DNA from: Clostridiaceae bacterium
Lineage (GTDB): Bacteria > Bacillota > Clostridia > Lachnospirales > Lachnospiraceae
Assembly: GCA_910575795.1 (NCBI GenBank)
Contig: CAJTGE010000017.1
Coordinates: 54,226-118,225, forward strand
DNA: 64,000 nucleotides
Direction: 5' to 3'
The position numbers were made by a program, and so were the translations under genes. The first letter of the stretch is position 1; every line of letters starts with the position of its first letter. The notes under the pieces are model-generated. The model searched no databases. It was not told where the DNA came from and was given only the letters and a program-made list of their open reading frames with translations. Positions 42,154 through 52,176 of the stretch are shown here, piece after piece.

Positions 42154-42305
42154 GATAACACTCCTTTTTTACTTCATATACTCTCTGCGCGCCGAAAGGC
42201 ATTGCATACTGCGCATTTCGGACTTATCCGAACAATATCATACAACGATGCGGTTCGCAATGGAGCGGATCAACAAAAAAGATGTCAGACTTTCGTGGTA
42301 TCCGC

Positions 42306-42421
42306 TGAAATTGGTTTTGGAAGTATCAGCTATGGAAACCGATTTCAATTTTTTGTGAAAAACTGATAAGTTTATGTCTGAAAAAATGTATATTGTGCCA
42401 AAAGTGGTATGAAAGTAAAAT
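42306..42421 (+). promoter_or_regulatory. control region of the frl-type operon
   Basis: A promoter TTGTGC (42393-42398), 17 bases, TAAAAT (42416-42421) faces the operon and would give a leader of about 165 bases. Upstream at 42306-42318 and 42334-42347 lies an inverted repeat (TGAAATTGGTTTT / GGAAACCGATTTCA, two differences) that may bind one of the GntR-type regulators encoded downstream. The region from 42154 to 42592 has no gene. Confidence 0.5.
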
Positions 42422-42592
42422 GGGAAATCCAGACAGTTTCAGAGGATTCGATAAAATGATCCGGACTCTTTTGGTCTGTATGCGAATGGAAAAGATTCTA
42501 AAAATTCTATAAAATAAACTCAGTCCATGACGGAACAGCCCGGCCGGGATCTTTCCGAATCAGGTAAATCAACGAATCAGGAGGAAATCGCA

Positions 42593-43420
42593 GTGAAGGC
42601 AGCAATGATAGGCGATAACTGTATTGATGTGTATGTCCGGATCAACGGGCAGGAGGCGGGCCGCCGCTACCCGACCGGGAACGCTGTCGATACGGGAGTC
42701 AATCTCCAAAAGCTTGGGATTCCCACATCAATTATAAGTACAACGGGAAACGATGCGGCTGGAGAATGGATGCTCCGCTCCCTGACAGAAGAAGGGCTGG
42801 ACGTATCCCATTTAAAAACAGGCAGCGGGCCTACAGCAGTAACCTATATGGATTTGAACGGAAATGACAGGGTGCATGGGGAATATGTGGAAGGCGTGCT
42901 GGAACACATCGTATTTGACGAGGAAGATATGGCGTTTGCGGCCGCGCATGATTTGGTTCACACGGCTCTGTGGGGAAAGGCCGAGGCGGTTCTTCCGTAT
43001 CTGAGGGAAAAAGGCGTGAAGATAAGTTTTGACTATGCGGACCGTTTGGATCATCCGCTGGTGGAGAGCACGCTGCCCTATGTGGATTACGGCTTCTATT
43101 CCTATCACAACAGCCGGGATGCATTTATTGAGGCTTTTTTAAAGGACAAGACGGATCGGGGGATGAAGGCAGCGGTTGCGACCTTTGGCGACAAGGGAAG
43201 CCTGGCATATGACGGGAACACATTTACCGAGTGCGGCGTCTGTCCGGTGAAGACGGTTGTGAACACAGTCGGGGCAGGCGACAGCTATATTTCGGGCTTT
43301 CTCTATGGAATCTTAAACGGGTACGGCATCAAAGAGTGTATGGAAATGGGAGCAAAGGTTTCTTCAGAAGTGATTCAGGTATTTGAGCCGTGGGTGTCGG
43401 GAAAGCAGGGAGAACTATAG
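42593..43420 (+). CDS. PfkB-family kinase, FrlD-like (first of two)
   Basis: The protein (275 aa) starts at GTG 42593, fixed by AGGAGG. It is a ribokinase-like sugar kinase with the C-terminal signature NTVGAGDSYISGF, where Asp230 is the catalytic base. Fructoselysine 6-kinase FrlD shares the features IGDNCIDVY, YPTGNAVDTGVNL and DRVHGEYVEGVLEH. The motif YPGGNAVNVAV of FrlD is changed here to YPTGNAVDTGV, so the substrate may differ from that of the second kinase at 47932. It is the first gene of the operon, followed by frlC. Confidence 0.85.
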   Translation: MKAAMIGDNCIDVYVRINGQEAGRRYPTGNAVDTGVNLQKLGIPTSIISTTGNDAAGEWMLRSLTEEGLDVSHLKTGSGPTAVTYMDLNGNDRVHGEYVEGVLEHIVFDEEDMAFAAAHDLVHTALWGKAEAVLPYLREKGVKISFDYADRLDHPLVESTLPYVDYGFYSYHNSRDAFIEAFLKDKTDRGMKAAVATFGDKGSLAYDGNTFTECGVCPVKTVVNTVGAGDSYISGFLYGILNGYGIKECMEMGAKVSSEVIQVFEPWVSGKQGEL

Positions 43421-43500
43421 AGCGAGGGACAGGCATCCGGAATGCATGGCAGGAGGCTGCAAGGCAGGCCGGCAAAAGACAGAAAGGAATGGATTAAGGG

Positions 43501-44334
43501 ATGAAAATAGGGATGTTTACATCCGGCTACCAGCGCAATCCGCTGGAGCATTGTTTTCAGGATGCAAAAGAATATGGGTATGATTATATTGAACTGTGGG
43601 GCGGACGCCCGCACGCTTACGCGCCGGATTTAAAGGCGGGAGATATCATGGAGGTGCGGCGTCTGATCGACCGCTACGGGGTTCCGGTCATCGGATATAC
43701 CCCTGAGCACAACGCATATCCGTTTAACTATATGATTGGCTCAGAGGCCCAGAGGAGGGACGCTGTGGATTATCTGAAGCTGTCCCTTGACATGGCAAAG
43801 GAGATGGGAGCCGAATTTGTCCTGACCAGCCCGGCAAACGGCGGCTGTCTGGCGACGTACGACGAACTGTGGGCGCGTCTGGAAGAGACGGTCCGCGAGC
43901 TCGGCGATCATGCGGCAAAGATCGGAGTAAAGCTGGTCGTGGAGGCGCTGACGCCGTATGAATCAAATTTTTTTACGCGCGCCAATGACCTGGTGGAATT
44001 ATTCCGGCGAATCGACAACCCGTATGTAGTGGGAATGTGCGACGTGGTACCGCCGTTTGTCCAGCATGAAAGCATCATGGCGTATTTTGACAAACTGGGA
44101 GACAAGATGGATCACATGCACATCATTGACGGGGAAAATGGGACGGACAGCCATATCATTCCCGGCGAGGGCTCTATTCCATTAAAGGAGATGCTCTGCG
44201 AGCTGAAACGGATCGGTTACCATAAGACCGCTACGCTGGAGCTGGTGACAGGCTATATGAATGAGCCGCGTTTCTATGCAAGGCGCGCGATTGACAACAT
44301 CCGTGATCTGATGGCGCAGGCGGAAAGGAAATAG
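43501..44334 (+). CDS. frlC: fructoselysine 3-epimerase (FrlC-like)
   Basis: FrlC interconverts psicoselysine and fructoselysine. The 277-residue TIM-barrel protein agrees with E. coli FrlC along its whole length as I recall that sequence: IELWGGRPHAYAPDLKAGDI, VPVIGYTPEHNAYPFNYM, MAYFDKLGDKMDHMHIIDG and ELVTGYMNEPRFYARRAID. Metal ligands are Glu148 (VVEALTPYES), Asp181 (MCDVVPPFVQ), His207 (HMHIID) and Glu247 (TLELVT). The start has AAAGGA upstream. It identifies the locus as an Amadori-product pathway. Confidence 0.88.
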   Translation: MKIGMFTSGYQRNPLEHCFQDAKEYGYDYIELWGGRPHAYAPDLKAGDIMEVRRLIDRYGVPVIGYTPEHNAYPFNYMIGSEAQRRDAVDYLKLSLDMAKEMGAEFVLTSPANGGCLATYDELWARLEETVRELGDHAAKIGVKLVVEALTPYESNFFTRANDLVELFRRIDNPYVVGMCDVVPPFVQHESIMAYFDKLGDKMDHMHIIDGENGTDSHIIPGEGSIPLKEMLCELKRIGYHKTATLELVTGYMNEPRFYARRAIDNIRDLMAQAERK

Positions 44335-44336
44335 CG

Positions 44337-45188
44337 ATGTTTATTGATATACGGGTAAGTCCGGCCTTTTATGAGCCGATTAATCAGGATCCGGATCGGG
44401 AAGCGATGCGGCATCAGGTATTAAATATCCACAAAAACGGAACCGCGCCGCTTGAACACATTTTCAATCAGATGAAGTGCGCTGGCCTGACAATGCTGGG
44501 CCTGCACCCGATCGATTATACGTCCGTGATCGGATGTCCGGTGGTGGCCAATGAGGAGATTCGCACCCTCGCCGACCTGGCGCCGGATCGGTTTATCGGC
44601 TTTGCCAGCGTGGATCCGCTGGATCAGGAAGCGCCGGATAAGCTGGAGGACGCATTTTCCCGCCTGAAGCTGCGGGGCCTTTCGCTTCACACCGGACGTC
44701 CCGGATATTGGCCGGACGATGCATGCATGGAGCCGCTTTACGAGATCTGCGAGCGGTTTCAAAAGCCGGTTATGTTCCACGCAGGACTATCCTGGGAGCC
44801 GGGTGCGCAGACGAAATACTGCGTGCCGCTGGCATTTGAGCCGGTCGCGGTGAAACACCCAAAGCTTAAGCTTTGTTTAGGGCAGTTTGGCTGGCCCTAT
44901 GTGCGGGAGACAGCGATGCTTATGGTAAAGTATGAAAATGTCTATGCAGATACCGGCGCTCTGTATTTTGACAATGCGGGGGAATTTTACACACAGACCT
45001 TTACAAAGGATATTCCGCTCACCTGGATCGACCGGAGCCTGCGCCATCAGGTGATGTTCGCTTCCGGCAATCCGAGATTCGAGCAAATCCGCATGGCAGA
45101 GGCCATCCAGACCCTGGGCTTCCGCGACAGCACGCTGGAGCTGATCTGCGGCAAAAATGCGCTGGAATTTCTCGGCGGTCTGGCATAG
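44337..45188 (+). CDS. amidohydrolase-2-fold protein with lost metal ligands
   Basis: The protein (283 aa) has the ACMSD-like amidohydrolase-2 layout: a strand-1 start MFIDIRVS, a mid-barrel KPVMFHAGLSWEPG, LKLCLGQFGWPYV, NVYADTGAL and a final strand VMFASGNPRF. In active members these sites hold HxH, His, His and Asp. Here HxH is R6-V-S8, the third position keeps His148, the fourth is Gln183 and the final Asp is Gly244. It should not bind the usual zinc, so it is a pseudoenzyme or has other chemistry. It begins 2 bases after frlC and is tightly coupled to it. Confidence 0.8.
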   Translation: MFIDIRVSPAFYEPINQDPDREAMRHQVLNIHKNGTAPLEHIFNQMKCAGLTMLGLHPIDYTSVIGCPVVANEEIRTLADLAPDRFIGFASVDPLDQEAPDKLEDAFSRLKLRGLSLHTGRPGYWPDDACMEPLYEICERFQKPVMFHAGLSWEPGAQTKYCVPLAFEPVAVKHPKLKLCLGQFGWPYVRETAMLMVKYENVYADTGALYFDNAGEFYTQTFTKDIPLTWIDRSLRHQVMFASGNPRFEQIRMAEAIQTLGFRDSTLELICGKNALEFLGGLA

Positions 45189-45205
45189 AAAGCAGGTGAT
45201 TACAT

Positions 45206-45631
45206 ATGTACACAAAAACCATTCGGATTCTCACAAAAACCTATAATGAGATGGATGTGATTACGCCGGAGGTTGAACAGGCGGTAGCAGAGAGCGGGAT
45301 CCGGGAGGGGATGGTCACTGTGCTCACAAAGCACACGACGACAGGCATCCTGGTCAATGAAGCGCTGGAATGCCTGGAGAGCGACATCGCATACGCCCTG
45401 GGGCTGTTTGCTCCGGAGGAGCGCGCGTATGCGCATGCGAGGATGTTAAAGGATTACGGTTCAACGGCCGGGAACCCGACCGGGCACTTAAAATCCATGC
45501 TGACCGGAAATCACTGTCATTTTCCGATCCTGGACGGAGCTGTCGTCCGCGGCGGGGCGCAGGAAATTTATTTCTGTGAATTCGACGGCCCGGCGCAGAG
45601 AACGATCCTCATCTGCGTGACGCCGGCCTGA
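45206..45631 (+). CDS. YjbQ-family protein (UPF0047)
   Basis: The 141-residue protein is a full-length YjbQ homologue: TKHTTTGILVNEALECLESD, GNPTGHLKSMLTGNHCHFPI and GAVVRGGAQEIYFCEFDGPA are the conserved blocks, with His residues grouped at one site. Family members show weak thiamine-phosphate synthase activity, but the physiological role is unknown. Placement between the amidohydrolase-fold gene and the FrlA permease suggests a part in the pathway here. A short hairpin follows at 45657-45677. Confidence 0.9.
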   Translation: MYTKTIRILTKTYNEMDVITPEVEQAVAESGIREGMVTVLTKHTTTGILVNEALECLESDIAYALGLFAPEERAYAHARMLKDYGSTAGNPTGHLKSMLTGNHCHFPILDGAVVRGGAQEIYFCEFDGPAQRTILICVTPA

Positions 45632-45656
45632 CGGGAAAAGCTGTTATCATATAAAA

Positions 45657-45677
45657 GCAGCGTCTTGAAAACGCTGC
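45657..45677 (+). other. intercistronic hairpin before frlA
   Basis: GCAGCGT / ACGCTGC form a 7-bp perfect stem with a 7-base loop and no T-run. It lies midway in the 133-base gap between yjbQ and the permease gene and may be an RNA processing or stability site. Confidence 0.45.
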
Positions 45678-45710
45678 GGTAAAGAAAAAGAGAAATTTGC
45701 GCAAGAATAA

Positions 45711-47114
<1,404 letters not shown>

Positions 47115-47124
47115 AATGGCCGTT

Positions 47125-47153
47125 GGCCAGAGGGTTTTTAAAGCGCTCTGGCC
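47125..47153 (+). other. intercistronic hairpin between frlA and the regulator
   Basis: GGCCAGAG (47125-47132) and CTCTGGCC (47146-47153) form an 8-bp perfect stem; the loop contains five T. It may reduce read-through from frlA into the regulator gene or protect the frlA mRNA end. Confidence 0.5.
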
Positions 47154-47182
47154 GGCCGGATCATCAAAAAAGGAGAACATGC

Positions 47183-47929
47183 ATGGAACAAAAGAATGCG
47201 ATACGCCCATATCAGGCGGCCGTGGAACAGATTGAGTGGTATATCCGGACCAATAAGCTTCAGCCGCACACCAGGCTTCCCGGCGAGCGGGAGATGTCCG
47301 AGATGTGGAAAATCAACCGTTCCACACTCCGGGCGGCGATCCGGCGGCTGGTTGCCGAGCGGCGCTTGTACAGTGAAAAGGGCTCCGGCACCTATGTAGC
47401 GCCTCCCAGGCTGGAACGCAATCTGCAGGATATGAAGTCCACGTCCGAATTTATACGCGGTACGGGGTATTTCCTGTGGACAGAGGTCATAGACTCGCGC
47501 GTTTTGAAATGCGACCGCTATCTCGCGCAGAAGCTGGAGATTCCGGCCGGGAGCCAGGTGTTCTGCTTACGGAGGCTTCGGCTGAAAAACAACATTCCGC
47601 TGATGATTGAGAACTGCTATCTTGATTATAAACGCTGCCCCGGCATAGAAGCGCACAATTTTGCGGAGGAATCGCTGTACCGCGTGCTGAAGGGATACGG
47701 CGTCTGCCCGGCGCAGGGGCAGGAGCGCGTGAGTATCACCTATGCGACCGAAGAGGAGGCGGGGCATCTGAAGGTAGAAGCAGGACAATTCCTGTTTTAT
47801 CTGTCCGGAACCATGAAGGACGCAGACCAGAAGCCGGTAGAATTCTTCAGGATTGTCGCAAGGCCGGATCAGATCCGTTTCACCAGTACCTTAAGGCACA
47901 TGAAATCTGATTCAGAAAGGAGTATTTGA
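47183..47929 (+). CDS. frlR: GntR/UTRA-family regulator (FrlR-like)
   Basis: The protein (248 aa from ATG 47183, AAAGGAGA upstream) has a GntR winged helix (about residues 5-72; AVEQIEWYIRTNKLQPHTRL, PGEREMSEMWKINRSTLRAA) and a C-terminal UTRA ligand domain (about 90-240; FCLRRLRLKNNIPLMIENCY). UTRA regulators of sugar operons usually sense a phosphorylated intermediate. It sits inside the operon between frlA and the second kinase, as FrlR does near frl genes elsewhere. Confidence 0.85.
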   Translation: MEQKNAIRPYQAAVEQIEWYIRTNKLQPHTRLPGEREMSEMWKINRSTLRAAIRRLVAERRLYSEKGSGTYVAPPRLERNLQDMKSTSEFIRGTGYFLWTEVIDSRVLKCDRYLAQKLEIPAGSQVFCLRRLRLKNNIPLMIENCYLDYKRCPGIEAHNFAEESLYRVLKGYGVCPAQGQERVSITYATEEEAGHLKVEAGQFLFYLSGTMKDADQKPVEFFRIVARPDQIRFTSTLRHMKSDSERSI

Positions 47930-47931
47930 AC

Positions 47932-48726
47932 ATGAAACTTGCTGCGGTTGGGAGTAACTGCATCGATTACTATGAAAACATGGAAGGCGGGAAGGCTTAT
48001 CCGGGCGGCGGCCCGGTGAATATGGCGGTTTACACCGTGCGCCTGGGCGGGGAGGCTTCCTATATCGGCCCGGTCGGAAACGACAGCTATGGAAGCATCA
48101 TGCGCGAGGCTATCGGGCAAAAGGGCGTCAATCTCTCTCGCCTGCAGGTGAAGGAGGGCCGTACCGCGGTCAGCCAGGTCACTCTGACAGACGGGGAGCG
48201 CGTATTTGGAGATTACGACGAGGGAGTGATGGCCGATTATGTCCTCTCTGAGGAAGATATGGATTTTATCTGCACGCATGATGTGGTGGTGTGCGACCTC
48301 TGGGGAAAGGTGGAAGGGCAGTTTAAGGACTTAAAAGAGCGGGGCATGACCACGGCCTTTGACTGCGCGACCCGGCCGGAGGATCCGGAGTCGCAGACAG
48401 CGATGCCGTATACGGACTATCTGTTTTTCTCCTGTGACGACGGGGATACGCCGGAACTTCGCGCGCAGATGAAGCGGTATCATGAAAAGGGGCCCAGGCT
48501 GGTCGTGTGCATGATGGGAGGCGACGGGAGCCTGTGCTGGGACGGAAGTGAATTCCACCGGTTCGGCATCGTGCCCTGTGAAAATCTGGTTGACAGTATG
48601 GGCGCAGGCGACAGCTATATCGCGGGCTTTTTGCTGGGAATCACCGAGGGCCTGCCGATTGAGAAGGCCATGGAAAAGGGCGCTGCGAACGCAACCGTCA
48701 CCCTGGGCTATTTCGGCGGCTGGTAG
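47932..48726 (+). CDS. frlD: fructoselysine 6-kinase (FrlD-like, second kinase)
   Basis: FrlD phosphorylates fructoselysine at C6. The 264-residue PfkB-family protein matches FrlD blocks: VGSNCIDYYENM, AYPGGGPVNMAVYTVRLGG, VFGDYDEGVMADYVLSEED, VVCDLWGKVEG and DSMGAGDSYIAGFLLGI with catalytic Asp227. It even ends GYFGGW, like the YHGAW end of the E. coli enzyme. Start is ATG 47932 with AAAGGAG upstream; its spacing couples it to the regulator gene. It is a better FrlD match than the kinase at 42593. Confidence 0.87.
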   Translation: MKLAAVGSNCIDYYENMEGGKAYPGGGPVNMAVYTVRLGGEASYIGPVGNDSYGSIMREAIGQKGVNLSRLQVKEGRTAVSQVTLTDGERVFGDYDEGVMADYVLSEEDMDFICTHDVVVCDLWGKVEGQFKDLKERGMTTAFDCATRPEDPESQTAMPYTDYLFFSCDDGDTPELRAQMKRYHEKGPRLVVCMMGGDGSLCWDGSEFHRFGIVPCENLVDSMGAGDSYIAGFLLGITEGLPIEKAMEKGAANATVTLGYFGGW

Positions 48727-48746
48727 AGAAAAGAAGGAGCTGCGGC

Positions 48747-49466
48747 ATGAATGGTATGTATCAACACTCGGTATTTTTGCAGGTCAGGGAATTTATCCGC
48801 GCAGAGATCGAAGCGGGCGAGTACGCGCCCGGTATGCCGCTCCCCGCTGTGGAGGAGCTGGCCGATCTGTACGGGGTCAAGGAGAAGATGGTCGAGAATG
48901 CGATTGACGCGCTGGCGAACGAAGGGCTTCTCCGCAAGATTTCCGAGAAAGAGGTTTATGTCCTGGGGGACAAGATTGAACGGAATATAGAGGTTCTGGA
49001 GGGGTTCACCCAGACCATGCTCGATAAGAACCTGAAACCGTCCTTTAAGATTGTCTCCAAAGTAAGGCGGGGAGCGGGAAACCTGTACGGCGCTATGTTC
49101 GGCATCCCCGCGCAGGACGAAATTTTCTATATCAAGCGGCTGTGCTATGCCAATGAAGATCCGGTCTCGCTGGAAGAGATCCTGATCCCCTGTTACCTGA
49201 TACCCAAGCTGGAGGGAATCAACCTGTCGATTTTTTCCATCTACGAGCTCTATGGGATGTATGGAATCCGCCTCTCAGAGGCCAGGCAGACGCTGGATCT
49301 GATTGTTTTGCAGCCGGCGGACGCCCGGCTTCTCGGCCTTAAGGACAATCTGCCGGCGATGCTGTTTCAGAGCATCACAAGAGATGAACAGGGGCGGGTG
49401 ATTGAGTTTAACCGAAACTATGTGCGCAGCGACAAATGCGACTTCAGCGTTCACTTTTTTAAATAA
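48747..49466 (+). CDS. second GntR/UTRA-family regulator
   Basis: The protein (239 aa) has an N-terminal GntR domain (QVREFIRAEIEAGEYAPGMP, LPAVEELADLYGVKEKMVEN) and a UTRA domain (about 90-235; IFYIKRLCYANEDPVSLEEI, ESTRNYVRSDKC-like FNRNYVRSDKCDFSVHF). The recognition helix differs from that of the regulator at 47183, so the two should bind different operators. Two regulators in one operon fits control by two intermediates. It begins 20 bases after frlD. Confidence 0.85.
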   Translation: MNGMYQHSVFLQVREFIRAEIEAGEYAPGMPLPAVEELADLYGVKEKMVENAIDALANEGLLRKISEKEVYVLGDKIERNIEVLEGFTQTMLDKNLKPSFKIVSKVRRGAGNLYGAMFGIPAQDEIFYIKRLCYANEDPVSLEEILIPCYLIPKLEGINLSIFSIYELYGMYGIRLSEARQTLDLIVLQPADARLLGLKDNLPAMLFQSITRDEQGRVIEFNRNYVRSDKCDFSVHFFK

Positions 49467-49478
49467 CGGAGAACAGCG

Positions 49479-50279
49479 ATGGGAATGCTTACAGGCGATT
49501 TTTATTCGGAGCAGTTAAAAATGACGACCCAGATTCGCGTGCTCATTCCGGATGTATCGAATGATGTGACGCCGCTTTTTGACGGGGAGCCGAAGGTTCT
49601 CTACCTTCTGCACGGCCTTTCCGGCAGCAGCGGGGAGTGGGCGAGGTTTTCAAAAATTGAATATTATGCCAAGAAATACAATTTATTTGTGATTATGCCC
49701 GAAGTACAGAGAAGCTTTTATACAAATACAGCCGCCGGAATCAATTATTTCCGCTACGCAGCGGACGAGCTTCCGATGATCTGTGCAAAATGGTTCCGGA
49801 TCGATACGTCACGGGAAAACACCTTCATCGCGGGAGAGAGCATGGGCGGATACGGAGCGGTCAAAATTGCGCTTAACCGCCCGCGGCAGTATGCGGCGGC
49901 AGCCAGCCTCTCCGGTGTTCTGGATTATGAAGGATTTATCAGAAATGTTAAAAGCGGCGAATGGCCGGAGATGAACCCTGCGGAGCTGCGCGCACTACAC
50001 GGCGCGGGAGGACTCCCCGGGGACTGGGAGCTTCCGGTGAAGCTGGTAAAAAAGCTGGCTGCGGACGCGGCGCGCCCCCGCCTGATCCAGCTTTGCGGCA
50101 CAGAAGACTTTCTCTATGAGGGAAACCAAATCTTCAGAACCGCAGCCGTGGAGGCCGGATACGGGCATACCTACATGGAAGGCCCGGGCGATCACGAGTG
50201 GCCGTACTGGGATAAGGCCATTCAGTATGCGATTCAGTTTTTTCTGGGGCTGGACCATGAAAAAACGCCACTTTATTGA
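49479..50279 (+). CDS. alpha/beta-hydrolase esterase (esterase D / EstA type)
   Basis: The 266-residue protein is an esterase of the putative-esterase (PF00756) group. The nucleophile elbow is GESMGGYGAV (GxSxG), the oxyanion region is YLLHGLSGSSGEWARF, a likely acid Asp is in CGTEDFLYEGN and the His is in GPGDHEWPYWD. Relatives include S-formylglutathione hydrolase and tributyrin esterases. No signal peptide is seen. Why an esterase should lie between the regulators and the deglycase is not known; it may remove an acyl group from a substrate. Confidence 0.88.
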   Translation: MGMLTGDFYSEQLKMTTQIRVLIPDVSNDVTPLFDGEPKVLYLLHGLSGSSGEWARFSKIEYYAKKYNLFVIMPEVQRSFYTNTAAGINYFRYAADELPMICAKWFRIDTSRENTFIAGESMGGYGAVKIALNRPRQYAAAASLSGVLDYEGFIRNVKSGEWPEMNPAELRALHGAGGLPGDWELPVKLVKKLAADAARPRLIQLCGTEDFLYEGNQIFRTAAVEAGYGHTYMEGPGDHEWPYWDKAIQYAIQFFLGLDHEKTPLY

Positions 50280-50303
50280 TTTTAATAAAAAGGAGTCAGA
50301 GAT

Positions 50304-51368
50304 ATGAAATACGAAGCAAAAGCATGGAAAGAAACAGAAGGACCGTCTCTTCGCAATTTTGATGAGAAAAAGCAGATCGACAGCGTAAACGGCGCGCTCG
50401 CACTCCGCCCGCAGATCGAGGCGATCATTGATGAAATATGGGAAAAAGGCTTTGACGGCATCTATTTTGCGGGAATCGGCGGGACATATGCGTCCGGCAT
50501 GCAGGCAGAAGTCTACATGCGCGGCCGTTCCTCGCTCCCGGTATTTGTGGAGAATGCGGCGGAATTCCTCACCACCGGAAACAGGAGATTTACGAAAAAT
50601 TCGGTGGTCATCTATTCCTCCGTTTCCGGAAATACAAAGGAGATGGTGCAGCTCGTGGAACGCGTGCGCGGGATCGGGGCAAGGATCTTTGCGTTTATCG
50701 ATACGCCGGGTTCCGTGCTGACGCAGCCGGACAAACAGGACTATCTGGTGGTTTATTCGATGAATGAGCAGTTGAAATTCTACATGGCTGCAAATTATCT
50801 GATGTATAAAAACGGTGAGTTTGAAGACTATGAGCGCTATAACAGGGAGATGGAGGCGCACCTTGCGCAGGCCCTTGCGCAGGTGGAGAAGGACGCGGAC
50901 GCGTGGGCTTATGAGTATGCCAGAAATAAGGTCGCCTTCTTAAACGGGCATAAGGATCTCCCGCATTATTTCATCGGCTCCGGAAACCAGTACGGAGCGA
51001 CGTACTCCTATGCGATGTGCTACTGGGAGGAGCAGATGTGGATCCGCACCAAGTCCATAAGCTGCCAGGAATTCTTCCACGGCATGCAGGAGATCATCGT
51101 GGCCGACACCCCGGTAACCCTCTTTATGGGCGAGGACGAGCAGCGGCCGCTGGCAGAGCGCGTGGCGAAGTTCCTGCCGAGGGTCAATGCGAACTATACG
51201 ATCATTGACACCAAGGAGCATGAGCTTAAGGGAATCAGTCCCGAATTCCGCGGGACCATCTCCCATCTGGTGATGCACGGAGTCAATAACCGGGTGGACG
51301 CCTACATGGAACTCTTCCTGCGCCATCCGCTCTCCATCCGGCGCTATTACAGGCAGTTTGAATATTAG
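50304..51368 (+). CDS. frlB: SIS-domain deglycase (FrlB-like, fructoselysine-6-P deglycase)
   Basis: FrlB splits fructoselysine 6-phosphate into lysine and glucose 6-phosphate. The 354-residue protein has two SIS domains: FDGIYFAGIGGTYASGMQAE and VVIYSSVSGNTKEMVQLVER in the first, and YFIGSGNQYGATYSYAMCYW with CQEFFHGMQEIIVADTPVTL in the second. The C-terminus LSIRRYYRQFEY resembles DERRYYGGLVEY of E. coli FrlB. It is the last gene of the operon. It could act on another Amadori compound, since specificity cannot be read directly. Confidence 0.8.
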   Translation: MKYEAKAWKETEGPSLRNFDEKKQIDSVNGALALRPQIEAIIDEIWEKGFDGIYFAGIGGTYASGMQAEVYMRGRSSLPVFVENAAEFLTTGNRRFTKNSVVIYSSVSGNTKEMVQLVERVRGIGARIFAFIDTPGSVLTQPDKQDYLVVYSMNEQLKFYMAANYLMYKNGEFEDYERYNREMEAHLAQALAQVEKDADAWAYEYARNKVAFLNGHKDLPHYFIGSGNQYGATYSYAMCYWEEQMWIRTKSISCQEFFHGMQEIIVADTPVTLFMGEDEQRPLAERVAKFLPRVNANYTIIDTKEHELKGISPEFRGTISHLVMHGVNNRVDAYMELFLRHPLSIRRYYRQFEY

Positions 51369-51434
51369 AGCATTTTTCAGGCGCGTTATGACGGGGAATG
51401 GCGGCAGACAGGGGATTTTGCGCCGGAGGCGTTA

Positions 51435-52067
51435 TTGTTAAATATGGTATATATGTTTTTGGGGAAGCTGGCCTCTTGTCAGCTTCTCCTGTTTTTTACT
51501 TGTTTTTCAGGCGCTGCTAATGTAAAATATAGAAACAGGCAAAGAGCCGACGGCGGACATATTTTTCTGGGGATAAAGGATAGCGGAGTAATCACAGGAG
51601 TTGATCCGGGCGCGGTCGAACGGATGAAAAAGGATTTTGTTACCACCGTAAATAACGCGAACAAAATATATCCGCCTGTGTGCTTAATTCCGGGGGAAAT
51701 TCAAATTGAGGGGCATGTGATTCTGCATATTTATGTACCGGCAGGCACGCAGGTCTGCAGGAATAATGGGAAAATTTTCGACCGCAGTTATGAAGCGGAT
51801 TTAGATATTACAGACAATTCCGATGCGGTGTACCGTTTATATGCCAGGAAACAGGACAGTTATTATGTAAATAAGGTTACAGGCTTTGAGATGTCGGATC
51901 TTCGGCCGGATTTGATTGAGCGCGCAAGAAAAATGAGCCGTATCAGAAATATGAACCACCCGTGGCTGACGATGGGAGATGAGGAGCTTCTGCGCAGCGC
52001 GGGCCTGATCTTAAAAGACGCCGAGAGACGCCGGGAGGGGGCGCGAATGCCTGCGTGTGAACAGTAA
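51435..52067 (+). pseudogene. decayed AlbA_2 (Schlafen-like) domain gene
   Basis: Residues from about 38 on (DGGHIFLGIKDSGVITGVDP, HVILHIYVPAGTQVCRNNGKIFDRS in parts, SDAVYRLYARKQ) match the AlbA_2/Schlafen-type putative DNA-binding domain. The expected start of the domain (an ExxxLEFK-type strand and helix) is replaced by unrelated hydrophobic sequence, and several hundred residues are missing at the C-terminus. The reading frame ends in CGTGTGAACAGTAAC, the same sequence as the end of the 9089 MITE, so insertion of such an element probably cut the gene. Not expected to be functional. Confidence 0.65.
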
Positions 52068-52116
52068 CTTTTGTACGGTCAGCGCAGCAATAAATCATGG
52101 AACTACTTGAGAATCC

Positions 52117-52145
52117 ATCCATCTTTTGCTATACTGACTAAAGCC
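52117..52145 (+). promoter_or_regulatory. promoter of the CAP-domain protein gene
   Basis: TTGAGA at 52117-52122 and TATACT at 52140-52145 are separated by 17 bases. The start codon follows 31 bases downstream of the -10 box behind AAGGAGGAG. Confidence 0.8.
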
Positions 52146-52176
52146 GGAGAAATGAGGTTTTGACAAGGAGGAGAAT

